From positions 7,773,001-7,837,000 of the forward strand of contig JAULSR010000001.1 of assembly GCA_030512295.1 (NCBI GenBank): 64,000 nt of DNA, written 5' to 3'. The notes below the pieces were generated by a model, which had not been told where the DNA came from, did no database searches, and saw only the letters and a program-made list of their open reading frames with translations. Below, in pieces: positions 34,301-46,882 of the stretch. The first letter of the stretch is position 1, and every line of letters starts with the position of its first letter. The position numbers and the translations under genes are program-made. The DNA comes from Bombardia bombarda. Taxonomy: Eukaryota; Ascomycota; Sordariomycetes; Sordariales; Lasiosphaeriaceae.

Positions 34301-37300
34301 GGAAAGATCAGAGGCCGGCACTGCAGGGCAGCGAGAAGAGGGAATTGATCTTCGACACATAAAGATTGATTCAGTTTCCATGAATGGCGTCCGTCGTCGA
34401 CGGGTGCGGTGGGAGCGGAGTAGGCAAGCGAGCGCGATACCAGGATGCTTCCCATAATCATGCGTGGAGTGCATTCCCCAAAGCTGGGGCAGGCGGGGGC
34501 AGTGTGGGATGGGAGAGTACTGTGTAGAGGCTTCAAGGGGATCCTAAGTAATTGGTGAATAAATAATGAGCCCACATGCCATACGAATACGTGAAAAGTA
34601 GTATGACCTCCTGCTCCTCGGGTATGTCAGCATTCAAGTAACGCCGTGATAGTATGAGATGCGAAGACCCTGTCCAAATTGTTGTAGCACTGTGATAAAC
34701 CAACTGTTGGGGGGCGGGCTGTTGGGACGGTTCATCACTTTCTGCTAGGTATAATAAGTGCCTTGGCCAATTCGGTAGACGTTGCTTGTCCGGCTGGCGG
34801 TGCTGGTGCCTGGTTCAATCAAGCCGTTAGACCGTTGCGATCGTACGCGATGCTACCGTGGTAATGAGGGATATCACGAATTGGCTCATGTTGGGAGAAT
34901 AAAGACGATCCAGAAAGCAGCTGGAATCTCCATGGTCGGCAGGACTAGGTCTAAGGTATGAAATATGAAATGAAAGATGAAAATAGTAGAAACGGAACAG
35001 GTGGATCGGAGGGTGGTGGTGGTGTGCGACCTGGCTGCGCGGCGCTCCTGAAACCTTGAAACGGCCTCCAGAACAGACCACCTGGAGATGCCAGATGACG
35101 TTACTGCTCTCGGTGCATCTTTAGCTCATTCAAGGCCTCAGGGCAATGCCAAACTGCCGAAGCAAAACAAACGTTGAAGATCCGTAATATGCGTACACGT
35201 ATAGGTTACTGGTGGGTGGTAATGGTCAAGAATGCCAGGTTGAATGTCGCGCGTGTGAATAGTACGGTACGGCACGCAGTACGCGATTCTCGTTGCTTCA
35301 GTTGTTGGCGCTGCATCGGGTCGGGTCTGTCAGAGTTGACCAGTGTTTCATCACGACAAAGGTGCCGTGGTCCGTTTATCGATAAGGCGTGAACCTCTGT
35401 CGTCATAGGTGGGGGTAATCGACATGTGGACCCCGAAAAAGGGTCCACTGCGCGCGCACATGCTTCATGGACGCCAGAGGGCAGTGTTAAGGGGGTGAAC
35501 ATGAACAACAAAGACGACGACAAGGGGGGCGCTTGGCCAAGGATTTAATAGTCATGCAATGACGACAGCCCTGCGTGCTTGTCCGTGGGATCCAAGCAGC
35601 GTTTTGTTATGGAGACAGGCGGCTAGAAATCCAGCGGTCAGGGAGTGGTGAGGTTGGCTGATGCAACTGCCATTGCTGAAAAACTCGGAAAAGCTTGTTT
35701 GAAGTATGGCCGACGGAATAGCCGCTGTTCAAGTCTACCGACCAGCATCTTTTCTGACTTGCATCATTGTGCTGCCGACAGAGTGGCGATCGTCGGTTAA
35801 CGGGGGCGGGAAGGCACTAAACCATAATGTGGCCTCTGTTACCTAGTGTAGCGCGATCATCGCGGTGGTGGACGCGTTGCCGAAGGCGCATCGACGTCAC
35901 CCCTTTGCTTCAGGCTTTGATCGACATCAATCAGCGGGTCGACAACAGGGAGGCTGAGAGGGAACCGCTGAGGGTCCTACCCAAGACCCACTCGACGTAG
36001 CAATGATGGCTTTTTCCAAAAGCACCAAAAGACGAAATAAGAAGGAGTCATTAAAAGTAGTGTTTTCCATGCTCCAGGAGGCTCACATCAGACATTAAAA
36101 AAGGTGGGGGGAGGGGTGAGAAACGTGACAGGCGCAACCCCCACTATCGAGTCGACAGGTTCTCTGGGATAGGTATGGTTTCGAAGCTCGTGATTGCCAA
36201 CATTTGAACCAGCAAGTCACGTCTGCCAAAATGAACTCGATAACAAAGTCATCACGGCATTGCGCGGCCTGCCCTCGCCGCGCCTTCCGAAGTAGGACGA
36301 CATGGCGAAGAGCGCCTCTGGACATCAAGCCACCTGTGCACACATCTGCTGAGCACCTAAATTGTCTGAGACCTACAGACGGTACAGTGCCGTCAGCTCG
36401 GCCGCCAGCGCCCAAGCGCCCAGAGCCCCAATAACTTTACTGATAGGACCCTTGTTTCGACATGCGTTGCCCTGGTCCTTCACCGCGCATGTCGACGATA
36501 GAACGACATGCAGGGTCTTAGTGATATTGTGATTGGAACACCACAAAAAAACTCCCGGTCGAGGCCCACTCAACTCGGGTACCTTCACCTGCAAGTCGGA
36601 AGGCATCAGGAAAAACGATGAACGTGGACAAGCAAGACAACGATCTATGTAATCTGCGGATGTGACCGGCGAGTGGGCCTTTGCAGGCTTTCGAGACCAA
36701 ATTCGGCTGCGTGCGCATGCATCGGCGTAAACATGAGCGCGCATCCGCAGTTGTCATTCCTAGGTAAGATCGTGGAAGCTGCACCCAAGAAAGGAAATCA
36801 GGAAAATAACAGTGCCAGGGCCCGAGACCCTTGATCCAGTTGACGTGGTTTAACGTTACTGTTGCTGCACTGCACGATAACGCGCCGGCTTCCATTGGGC
36901 TCAATGGCTTCCTGTGTGGTTGGGATGTATGAAGCATTGTTGGCCACGATGCTCACCATTCAGGCTCAGCTGCAGTTTCATCGCCGGTCTACGGTCGGCG
37001 GTCTGCGATTGTGGGCTGCGATTGTGGGCTGCGATTGCGGTCTGCGGCGGCGGCGGTCTGCGAAGGTCTCTGGTTTATCTGTAATAAGCCGCCGAGTGTC
37101 ACGGTCTGGACTCTGATCATGGATGCAATCTGCGAGACTTGAACCAGCATAGATGAGTTGGCCATGCTCCCTCATAGACAGTGCCCGCTCGCTTTGTTTC
37201 AGTCGCCTTTCTCCTTGCTGGCCAACGGAGCGGATGCGATAGAACATGGCAGGAAGTCTATCGTGGCCGCTCCTTCAACACCTTGTCCAATGCGAGCCAG

Positions 37301-37568
37301 GCCTTGGGACGAATCAGGTAGGTTGGACAGACAATCAGAACGGCCAAGGTTGTCGTGTGGTTGGTGGGGCACATTCCCTCCGTTTAGCAGGATACGCGCC
37401 TTCTTCGTCAGCGTTTTAGGTACCTTTCCGTTAGCAGGGATCAGTCCGTAAGTGTAGCCGGACAGGCCCCACCGATGATCCAACCACTCTGCCAGCCCCT
37501 GCTCCGTTCTATCCTCACCATGGATCTAAAGAAAGCCCCAAGGCCAATCCATCGTGAGCCATGCCATG
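31335..37568. other. 6.2-kb gene-free stretch
   Basis: Every open frame here is short and has no domain, signal-peptide or repeat pattern worth calling, and I found no splice chain that makes a longer protein. No tRNA, transposase or long inverted repeats were seen. It includes a small hairpin TGGACCC/GGGTCCA near 35424-35445 and a 13-bp tandem repeat at 37003-37041. Confidence 0.5.
37003..37041 (+). repeat. 13-bp tandem repeat, 3 copies
   Basis: CTGCGATTGTGGG at 37003-37015 and 37016-37028, then CTGCGATTGCGGT at 37029-37041, within a wider GGTCTGCGG-rich stretch. Confidence 0.8.
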
Positions 37569-37574
37569 TATAAA
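37569..37574 (+). promoter_or_regulatory. TATA box of the mannitol-1-phosphate dehydrogenase gene
   Basis: TATAAA, 243 nt upstream of the ATG at 37817, followed by a pyrimidine-rich leader. Confidence 0.5.
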
Positions 37575-37816
37575 GGAAATGGCTTTCCCTCGCTGCCTCA
37601 ACCGCTCATCACTCTTTGTCTCCATATTATATGCTTCACGATCATCCACAGATTTGCACCTTCGACTTTGCGCCAAGGTTCTACCCTCAGCTTACACTTT
37701 TCTCCATCTTCGACTTCAACCAAGGACGTCACCATATTCCAAGCCACAGTTGACACTTTGATCTTCACTTCGAAGAATCACGAAGCATTTCATCTACCCA
37801 TTTCCAATTCGCAAAA

Positions 37817-39092
37817 ATGTCTGCGAGTAACACCACCAAGAAGGCGGTCCATTTCGGTGCTGGCAATATCGGTGTGTACTCTCCTCATTGCTGTCACATC
37901 TCTAATCAATGACATGTACTCTTGCTGACCATCCCTATCTCCAGGCCGTGGCTTTGTCGCTTGCTTTTTGCACAACTCCGGCTACGAGGTTATCTTTGCC
38001 GACGTCAATACCCAAATAGTAGACCAGCTCAATGCGCAACCGTCGTACAAGGTGATCGAGGTAGGCGTTGACGGAACCACCGAGTCCGTCATCACCAACT
38101 ACCGTGCCATCAACTCCAGGACAAATGAGGATGAGCTTGTCCGGGAAATCGCGACGGCCGATGTGGTGACATGCTCCGTCGGCCCTAACATCCTCAAGTT
38201 CATCGCCCCTGTCATCGCCAAGGGTATCGACCAGAGATCCGAAGACCTTAGCCCCATTGCCGTCATTGCTTGCGAGAATGCCATCGGGGCGACGGACACT
38301 CTTGCCGGGTTCATCAAGTCCCCACAAAACACGCGCCCGGAGCGGCTGGCCGACTACGACAAGCGCGCCATCTTTGCCAACTCGGCCATCGATCGCATTG
38401 TGCCAGCCCAAGACCCCGACGCTGGCCTCGATGTCAGACTCGAGAAGTTCTTTGAGTGGATCGTAGAGCGCACGCCCTTCCAGAGCCTGGACCAGGAGCC
38501 TCCCGCCATCAAGGGCATCCAGTGGGTAGACAATCTGGAGCCCTACATTGAGCGCAAGCTGTACACGGTCAACACTGGCCACGCCACGGCCGCCTACCAC
38601 GGCTACAACCGGCGCAAGATCACCGTGTACGATGCGCTCCAGGATCGCTTCATTCAGGAGGAGGTCAGGAAGGCCCTCTCCAACACGGCCAACCTCATCA
38701 CGCAGAAGCACGGCATCGACAAGGACGTGCAGAACGCCTATGTGGACAAGATCGTGAGACGCATCAGCAACCCCCACTTGGAGGATGCCGTCGAGCGTGT
38801 GGGCCGTGCCCCTCTCCGGAAGCTGAGCCGCAAGGAGCGCTTCATCGGCCCGGCCGCCGAACTCGCTGAGCACGGCAAGGACTGCACCGCGCTCCTGGAT
38901 GCCGCCGAGATGGCGTTCCGCTTCCAGAACGTCAAGGGCGATGCTGAGTCTGAGGAGCTTGCTAAGATCATGTCGTCCAACAGCGCCGATGATGTCGTCA
39001 AGCAGGTCTGCGGTCTGCAACCCAGCGAAAAGCTCTACTCCAAGGTGGTTGAGGTTGTCAAGCGCGTCCAGGCCGACTCGCAGGATGACTAA
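37817..39092 (+). CDS. MPD1: Mannitol-1-phosphate 5-dehydrogenase
   Basis: Two exons, 37817-37871 and 37945-39092, giving 400 aa, slightly longer than the usual 388-390. The N-terminal NAD-binding motif GAGNIGRGF is split by the intron (GTGTGT...CTCCAG) after GAGNI. The polyol-specific long-chain dehydrogenase catalytic motif K-x4-N-x2-H is present as K223, N228 and H231 in RKLYTVNTGH. The enzyme interconverts fructose-6-phosphate and mannitol-1-phosphate with NADH in the cytosol, the main entry to mannitol in filamentous ascomycetes. The extra length is at the acidic C-terminus. No other mannitol-cycle gene lies in the window. Confidence 0.97.
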
Positions 39093-40289
39093 GTCGAGCG
39101 AAGCATTTAAACGGTGTCTGGTTATATGATGGTGGTTTTGCTGTGTTTTTGGGATGGGATAAATTTTTAAAGGTTACAGCGTCAGAAATGGCTAATGGAA
39201 ATGGCCCATGATGTGGATTTATTTGTGGGCAATGGCGTTCATTCTATGGGGTTGGCTTGGGCATTGGGATGAAGGCATCGCATACCACGCCGGGGTTTCT
39301 TTTTTATAGCGCGTTTTTTAGTTGCATCCCATCGCGGCCTCCAGCCAGGGTCTAGGACGGCAGATGGTGTTTGCAATACCTATCATGATTAGATAGACGA
39401 GAATGAAAAGACGAACAGACTTTATACACGCTCAACCTGGCACTTGTTTTTCTTGGTGCATGCGCGTTATTCTTCTGACTTGAAGATGATTATGAATTGT
39501 GATTCACTTAAAACGTGAGGTGTTGAGGAAGTCGGAAAATGTGTTTGCATGCTGAACAAGCTGAGACGCCACATCAGCGCACGGAGTTGTAGTTCGATAG
39601 GATATCAGCGATATGACGCCGTCGAAAGAGCTGTTGCCTAGATTGAACGAGGCTTCGCTTTTGGATTGATCTTCAATGCTGTGCTTGATGAGTGAGACCC
39701 AGCTTCGGTGAATCGTGAAAAGGCAGTTTCTGGCCTGGGTCACTCTCACTGGGTGGCTCAGAGCGTTACACGTAAAGCGGTGTAATCTCATACTAAACCC
39801 CGCGAACAACCAATACAGCATGGTCGGGTCTGCAGCAACAAAGTGGGTCTCTATATTGTCGCCTCAGGCACCCGCATAAGCTTGACAAAGCAGCAACCTG
39901 GCAGGTTGATTACCTAAGGCTTGTGCCCACTTGCAGGAGAGACCACATTCGCGAAATTGGCAAAAGCGTTGGTCAAGCCAGGTACGTGGCGGGCAACTTT
40001 ACATTACACGACTCGCTCCCAAGCACCCCGACTTACAGCATCCCCGAGTTGCTTCGCGACGACTCCCAGCGCAAGCTCCCACCAGGCGAATTCGGCACAC
40101 CATCGCCGCCCAGTCGACGGCAGCCATCCTTCTGTACTCTGCGAGTCGAGTTGCCCTTTTGCGGTCAACCGTCTGTACCTAGCACAGCACAGTACATCAA
40201 CGCCCATCCACTCCGCTTGAGCTCCGAAGCTCGAGAGACACTGCATCCTCCCTCGCTTTCACGAGCTAGAGCAGCCCCAATCGCCCAGC
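39093..40289. other. Intergenic region, no gene seen
   Basis: It contains the 3' region of MPD1 and the promoter and leader of SEC27. No TATA box stands out. Open frames at 39921-40357 overlap the SEC27 leader and look accidental. Confidence 0.5.
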
Positions 40290-43200
40290 ATGCGTCTAGA
40301 TGTCAAGGCAAGTATTTAATGCTTTCACAGAGTGGCCAGCATTGCACGAGGGCGTGAAAAGCTGGCCACAAGCTACAGTCTGTTGCACAGGACAGGTGCA
40401 CATCGTACAACCGATCCAGCCTCTCCCTGTCCTCTAGGTTACCCGCCCGCTGGCCCCCTTCTTAACTCCATCTCTCGCTGCACCTCTTGCTTCCATCGTC
40501 GTTCGGTCCTGCTTGCTAACATGGCATTAAACATACAGCGCCAGCTCTTTGCTCGCTCAGAGGTTCGTCTAGCCCCTTTTCGAGAAGCCTCCATCCCTGC
40601 CAGTTCTGAAGCTCACCATACTCCTCTGAATAGCGAGTCAAGGGCATCGACTTCCATCCGACAGAGCCATGGATCCTGAGTACGTTTGACGATCTACGCT
40701 CACGCCCAAAGCTCCAATTCTGACCCTTTTTACGAACAGCGACCCTCTATAGCGGCCATGTGTACATCTGGTCGTACGAGACCCAGGCGATTGTCAAGAC
40801 ATTCGAGCTCACCGATGTCCCTGTCCGAGCGGGCCGATTCGTTGCGCGCAAGAACTGGATTGTCTGCGGTTCCGATGACTTGTACGTTGGGCGCAGTAGC
40901 TTCTAGAGCTTTTATCTTGGTTTCTTAGCAAGGCGCTGACATAGGAGAACAACAGCCAAATCCGCGTCCACAATTACAACACGAGCGAGAAGATCACATC
41001 CTTCGAGGCGCATCCCGACTATATTCGAGCCATCGCCGTCCACCCGACACAACCCTTCGTTCTCACCGCCAGTGATGACATGACAATCAAGCTCTGGGAT
41101 TGGGAGAAGCAATGGAGGAATGTCAGGGTATTTGAGGGCAACTCTCGTACGTGGATGGATGGCAGAAACGCTGGATAGGGATCGCAGCTGACAAGACGAC
41201 AGACTACGTCATGTCACTCGCCATCAACCCCAAAGACACCAACACCTTTGCCTCGGCATGTCTGGATAGAACAGGTATGCTACTCTGTGTCTTACCTGAA
41301 CCGCGACACTTCTAACCCCCGCCACAGTCAAAATTTGGAGTTTAGGGTCTTCCACCCCCAATTTTCAATTGGAAGCTCACGAGACAAAGGGCGTCAACCA
41401 TGTCGAGTACTATCCCCACAGCGACAAGCCCTACCTTCTTACTACATCAGACGACGTGAGACACCGCCCTCACTGCCAATGCTACAACAGAACTGACGAC
41501 ACGTTTTTAGCGGACCGTTAAAATTTGGGATTACACAACCAAGAGCTTGATTGCAACGCTAGAGGGTCATACCAATAACGTCTCTTTCGCATGCTATCAC
41601 CCGGAACTGCCTATCATTATTTCTGGCTCTGAAGATGTACGTTGCAACTCGTTTCTTATGAAGTTCGTGGAGCTAAACAGCATTATAGGGTACAATTAGA
41701 ATATGGAACGCCAATACGTACCGTTTCGAGCAGTCACTAAACTATGGCTTGGAACGAGCTTGGTGTGTGGCATATCAAAAGGGCAAGCAGAGTATTGCTG
41801 TTGGATTTGATGATGGTTCGGTCGTCATCAAGCTCGGCCGGGAAGAACCAGCTGTGTCGATGGACGGGTCAGGCAAGATGATCTGGGCTAGGCACAATGA
41901 GGTCGTTTCTGCTGTCATCAAGGGCGGAGGTGAGTAAGAACAAGCTGGCTTGCGCAACTTCAAATACTGATGACGGGATCAGACGCATCCATCAAGGATA
42001 ACGAGCCGATTTCTCTACCCACCAAGGAGCTAGGAACCGCCGAAGTCTACCCGCAGAGCCTCATCCATTCTCCCAATGGACGTTTTGCGGCGCTCTGCGG
42101 TGACGGCGAATACATCATTTACACGGCACTTGCGTGGCGAAACAAGGCGTTTGGCTCAGCCCTCGATTTTGTCTGGGCTGCCAAGGAAAATTCCAACGAC
42201 TTCGCGATTCGGGAGTCCGCGACCAGCATTAAGGTCTTCAAGAATTTCCAAGAAAAGAAGGGCGGTCTTGATGTCCCCTTCCCCGCGGACGGGCTTATCG
42301 GCGGTGTCCTCCTCGGTGTCAAAGGACAGGGAGGCATCTCGTTCTTCGACTGGCACACAGGGGGTCTTATCAGGCGTATCGAGGTTGAGCCCAAGCAGGT
42401 ATACTGGAGCGAGAGCGGTGAGCTAGTGGCTCTGGCATGCGAGGATACCTACTATGTCCTCAGGTTCTCGCGGGAGAACTACAACGCCGCTGTCCAGTCC
42501 GGTGAGGTTGAGGATGACGGGGTTGAAGCCGCCTTTGAGGTTATCACCGATATCAACGAGAGGTAAGACTATTTCCAAACCATTTCGTGCGATTTTTGCT
42601 AACTCGGGTTGCAGCGTCCGGTCTGCCGAATGGCTGGGAGATGTTTTGATCTACACTAACTCAACCAACCGCCTCAACTATCTGGTCGGCGATCAGACTT
42701 ACACAGTAGCTCACTTTGACAAGCCCATGTATATCTTGGGCTATCTCCAACGCGACAGCCGAGTCTACCTCACCGATAAGGATCTTAGCGTCACCTCTTT
42801 TGCGCTCTCCCTACCGGTTTTGGAGTACCAAACCCTTGTTCTCCGCGGCGATTTGGAGACAGCTGCAGAGTTGCTCCCAATCATCCCCCAGGATCAATTA
42901 AATAAGATCGCCCGTTTCCTCGAAGGGCAGGGCCATAAGGAATTGGCCCTTGAAGTTGCTACGGATCCGGAACACAAGTTCGAGCTTGCTCTGGCACTCA
43001 ACCAGCTCGAAATTGCTTTGGATCTCGCGAGAGAGTCTGATGCTGATCACAAGTGGAAGACACTGGGCGACGCAGGACTCGCAGCCTGGGATGTGCCACT
43101 AGCCACTGAGTGCTTCGTGAAATCGAAGGACCTCGGTTCGCTATTGCTAGTATACAGCTCTACGTCTGACCGCGAGGGTCTGGCCAAGCTCGCCGAGCAG

Positions 43201-43599
43201 GCGGAAAACGCCGGCTCACACAACGTAGCGTTCAGTTGCAAGTGGCTCCTGGGCGACATTCCGGGATGTATTGAGATTTTGACCAAGACGGGTCGCCTCG
43301 CCGAAGCGGTACTTTTCAGCCAGACGTACCAGCCCAGTTTGACGACTGGTCTGGTTGGCGAGTGGAAAGAGAGTCTCGAGAAGAGCAAGAAGGGCCGTGT
43401 GGCAAAGTCGCTTGGAGTTCCGGGTGAGGATGATGAGCTCTTTCCTGAGTGGGACGAGTGGTTGAGGCTGGAGAATGATGTTGTGAATGTTAATGGGCAT
43501 GAAGATGCTGAGATGGGCGAGGAGGAGGTCGCTGACGAGGAGCCAGAAGCCAGGGCTGAGGCTGAGGAGGAGGAGGGGGCGGCAGATGATGAGGAGTAA
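40290..43599 (+). CDS. SEC27: Coatomer subunit beta' (beta'-COP)
   Basis: Eleven exons: 40290-40307, 40539-40562, 40634-40679, 40740-40881, 40956-41146, 41203-41274, 41328-41455, 41511-41636, 41689-41929, 41983-42562 and 42615-43599, giving 850 aa with all phases consistent. The start MRLDVK|RQLFARSE|RVKGIDFHPTEPWIL is the conserved opening of fungal beta'-COP. Exons 1-9 encode a seven-bladed WD40 propeller (repeats ending IKLWDWEK, VKIWSLG, VKIWDYT, IRIWNAN). The second propeller and an alpha-solenoid follow, then a Glu/Ala-rich acidic tail. The protein is the COPI coat subunit that reads KKxx retrieval signals on Golgi-to-ER vesicles. Intron 1 uses a GC donor (AAG|GCAAGT), see the separate entry. 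Exons crowd the 5' half, as is common in this gene. Confidence 0.96.
40308..40538 (+). other. GC-AG intron 1 of SEC27 with internal in-frame ATG
   Basis: The donor is AAG|GCAAGT, the consensus for rare GC-AG introns. The branch is GCTAAC at 40515-40520 and the acceptor ACATACAG. An ATG at 40521-40523, inside the intron, reads in frame into exon 2 (MALNIQ then RQLFARSE), giving an alternative start of the same length. Confidence 0.75.
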
Positions 43600-43948
43600 A
43601 ATGGTTATCAAGGTCCAATTTTCGTTTCTTCTTTATGTAACATCCGCTTTGGTCGGAAAAGATATCAAATGTGAGCTATACTGAAACTGAACATGTGATT
43701 ATTGGTGTTTCGTGAGGCGTGTGGTGATGAGCTGGGAATGACTTGATTACGTCCAGTTGGATAATGGATGAAGAATGAGATAACTTGCGTTACCTCCTCT
43801 GAAAAGTGAAAGAAGACTGTTGAAACTGAAGGATCTTATCACCACTAGAAATCAACAGAAAATTGATTACATTCCTCGATGTGTAGTAAAGTGAAAAGGA
43901 AAGGAACGGCAAAATCATGGCGGAAAAAGAAAAAGGAAAGAGTGGTAT

Positions 43949-44020
43949 TACCCCCCCAGGGAGTCGAACCCTGCGCAACGGAGTGAGAATCCGCTATGTT
44001 AACCGATACACCAGAGGGGT
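43949..44020 (-). tRNA. trnE(CUC): tRNA-Glu (anticodon CTC)
   Basis: 72 nt with all arms. The acceptor ACCCCTC pairs with GGGGGGT (one T-G wobble). The anticodon stem GCGGA/TCCGT holds the loop TTCTCAC with anticodon CTC. The T arm CAGGG-TTCGACT-CCCTG is perfect. The discriminator is A. There is no intron. Confidence 0.93.
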
Positions 44021-45480
44021 CTACGGTCGATAGATTGGCGGTAGTCAAAGCAGTCCAAGAAAATCTTTGCTATGAAGGGCAATTGGCGATTGCTGGCTGC
44101 AAAAGGAAAGAAGGACATGGAAGGGAAGTCGGGTACTAGCATGGCAGGTGCGACTGCGGTAAGTGCCACGGATAGATTGGATGGCATAGCCTCTTATATT
44201 AGCACTTACCGACAAATCACAGCATACCAGAGACCGAGTTCCTTCATATGTGGAGTTGTTTTTACTTGTCTTCCACTTTATCGGTAAACATACCTTTAAT
44301 GCACATGAAACTTCAGGCCATTATAATCGATTCATATCCGATATATATGACCCTGGAACCTTTGTCGTATGTTAACGTGTCGATACAGCTGTACGTCAAG
44401 GATGATACGGGTTGGGGAAGCGTGTGGTTAACATATCGCCAGTCAAGTGAGCAATATGAGACAGATAATAAGAATTGATTGAGCAGTGTGGGCACGAGCA
44501 GCAACTTATAGATAGTAATAAGATTCGGCACTGAGAAGATCGATGGAAGCAAACAGCTTCTGCCCATCAGTATGTTCTTGGTGTCTAATACCAACTGGTT
44601 ATGTACATAGGTATGATGGTATCGTGGTATTTGATCCATACTCAGGTACTGATCAGGTATGATTTAATATGGCATTAGCATGATAGTAAGAGCCTAAAAC
44701 ACCAGCGTAAGATTTTTTTTCCAGTCGAATCGGCCGTTCTTTTCTTTGTTCGGTTTATTATAACGTTTGTTCTGGACAGTCGCACAATGGTAGAATGGGA
44801 AAAGGAGTCGATAGAAAGTCACCATGATCGGCAGCTATCACGTATCCACGGCTCTTGCACCACCACTGGCAATATCCATTTCATGGTAGACATGGTATCT
44901 CGAGCAAGCACGAGTCATGGGCGTCTACATGAGCGAATTTAGCAAAAAGGAGAAAAGCCAGTATCTTTGTAATCCAAGAAAAAAGTCTTTTGCGTCTTCC
45001 AATAATTGAGTACGGTAATGAGAAAATGTAGAAAAGACAGCTTTCTGTCCTATCTCGAGACCTTCTTGGCGTTGACGTTGCCGATCGGGTTTGGTGTCAC
45101 CGAATTGGAGCCCATCTCAGTGGTGGCGCTAAAAGGGCGCTAATGGCGGATCAGGCAGGCCCCGAGGATTGACCTGACAGGACTCAAGGAGTCCCCTGCT
45201 CGCTGAGTGCCTGACTCTTGGCTGAGGCGGGTTGGCGGCGGGCCATTGATCGCGTCCGTCTCTCCGCCGACGAGATTGCCGCCGCCTTGTAATCTTGAAT
45301 CCCGAAAAAAAATCCATAGGAGGGATTCGACCTTGTTTCTTTTCTTTGTTTTGTATCGTTACCTTCGCCCTCTTCTTTTCCTCGACGATTTGACGATTTG
45401 ACGATTCCGGTCCACTCGCCCACTTTTTATACCTTCAACGCGCGTTAGACCAAGCCAAATTAAGCCCCAGAACCACCATA
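44021..45480. other. Intergenic region, no gene seen
   Basis: AT-rich near 44200-44800. The last 60 bp before 45481 is the leader and core promoter of the CRAL-TRIO gene, with TTTTTATACC at about 45424. No gene is supportable. Confidence 0.5.
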
Positions 45481-46882
45481 ATGGCAGGGTTATCGACGGG
45501 CGATAACGCCGCCCTGGCCACCCACGACATTGGGTACCCGAATGGTCATCTCGGCCACCTGACTACTGAGGAGGAGGAGGCGCTGGTAAACTTTAAGGTC
45601 TACCTGGAGGAACACGACCTGTACACGCCCGGCCCCACGCCTTCGCACGACGACCAGACGCTTCTCCGCTTCCTCCGCGCCCGTCGATGGGTCGTCCCAG
45701 ATGCCTACAAGCAGTTCCACGAGACCGAGGTTTGGCGCAAGGCAAATCACCTCGACGTGCTGTATAATACTCTAGACATAGACGCCTACGAACAGACCAG
45801 GAGATTGGTACGCAGCAATCCCTTATCATGCCGACCCGTGCCCCGACTGACAAGACGCTTCATTAGTATCCTCAATGGACAGGACGGAGAGACAGAAGGT
45901 CTGCAGTTTCCCTCTCAATAACACTCCTGCACACACCCCGCTAACATATCTGTCAAACTCCAGAGGCATCCCGCTCTTTGTTTTCGAAATCGTCCACCTC
46001 GACTCCAAAACTGTCGCCGCCTACGAAAAGAGTGCCGAAACGGCATATAGCGAGGCCGTCACCGATGGCTCGACGCCCTCGAAGCTGCTGCGACTGTTCG
46101 CCCTCTACGAGAGTCTGACGCGCTTCACCCAACCGCTATGCACGCAGCTACCCGACCGCGACCACTTTTCGACACCCATCACGCTCAGCACAAACATCGT
46201 TGACGTCTCGGGCGTCTCGCTCCGCCAGTTCTGGAACCTAAAGTCGCACATGCAGGCGGCGTCGCAGCTCGCCACGGCGCACTACCCCGAGACGCTCGAC
46301 CGCATCTTCATCATCGGCGCCCCCTACTTCTTCAGCACCGTGTGGGGCTGGGTCAAGCGCTGGTTCGACCCCATCACCGTGTCCAAGATCTTCATTCTTT
46401 CGGCCGCCGAGGTCAAGCCAACGCTCGAAGCCTTCATCGACCCAAAGAACATCCCAAAGAAGTACGGCGGCGAGCTCGAGTTCAACTGGGGCGACATGCC
46501 CAACGTCGACCCCTACATTGCGGAGCGCGCCACATGGGAGAGCGGCAAGGCCGAGTTCGTCAAGGGCCCAATGTACTGGCGGCCGGTGGAGGGCACCGAC
46601 TTGGTCGAGTGCGTTGCCGTGGGGACAGTTGACCAGAAGACCAGGATGCAGCGCATCTGCACACTCCCTAAAGCATACCCGCCTAAGCCTGTTGCTGTTG
46701 CTGTTGCCGAGAAGGAAACGGTTCCAGCCGCTGTGGCAGCACCAACAGCAACAACAAACGGACCGACAGAGGCCGATATTGAGGCCGTGCAGGCACTGTC
46801 TATCGGAGACGACAAGCCTGAAATATCGGAGAAGCTGGCCGAGCCAGAGGCTGCTACCAAGGCCGGAACTGTCTCGGCATGA
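45481..46882 (+). CDS. CRAL-TRIO (Sec14-like) lipid-transfer protein
   Basis: Three exons: 45481-45807, 45867-45898 and 45964-46882, giving 425 aa. The small middle exon supplies YPQWTGRRDRR and restores the frame. The N-terminal helical CRAL-TRIO-N region includes LLRFLRARRW. The lipid-binding lobe includes RRGIPLFVFEIVHLDSK, IVDVSGVSLRQFWNLKSHMQ, HYPETLDRIFIIGAPYFFSTVW and FIDPKNIPKKYGGELEFNWG, the usual gate and groove segments of Sec14 proteins. A Pro/Ala/Glu-rich tail of about 70 residues follows. Such proteins move phosphatidylinositol or other lipids between membranes in the cytosol. The particular Sec14 subfamily is not decided. Confidence 0.94.
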
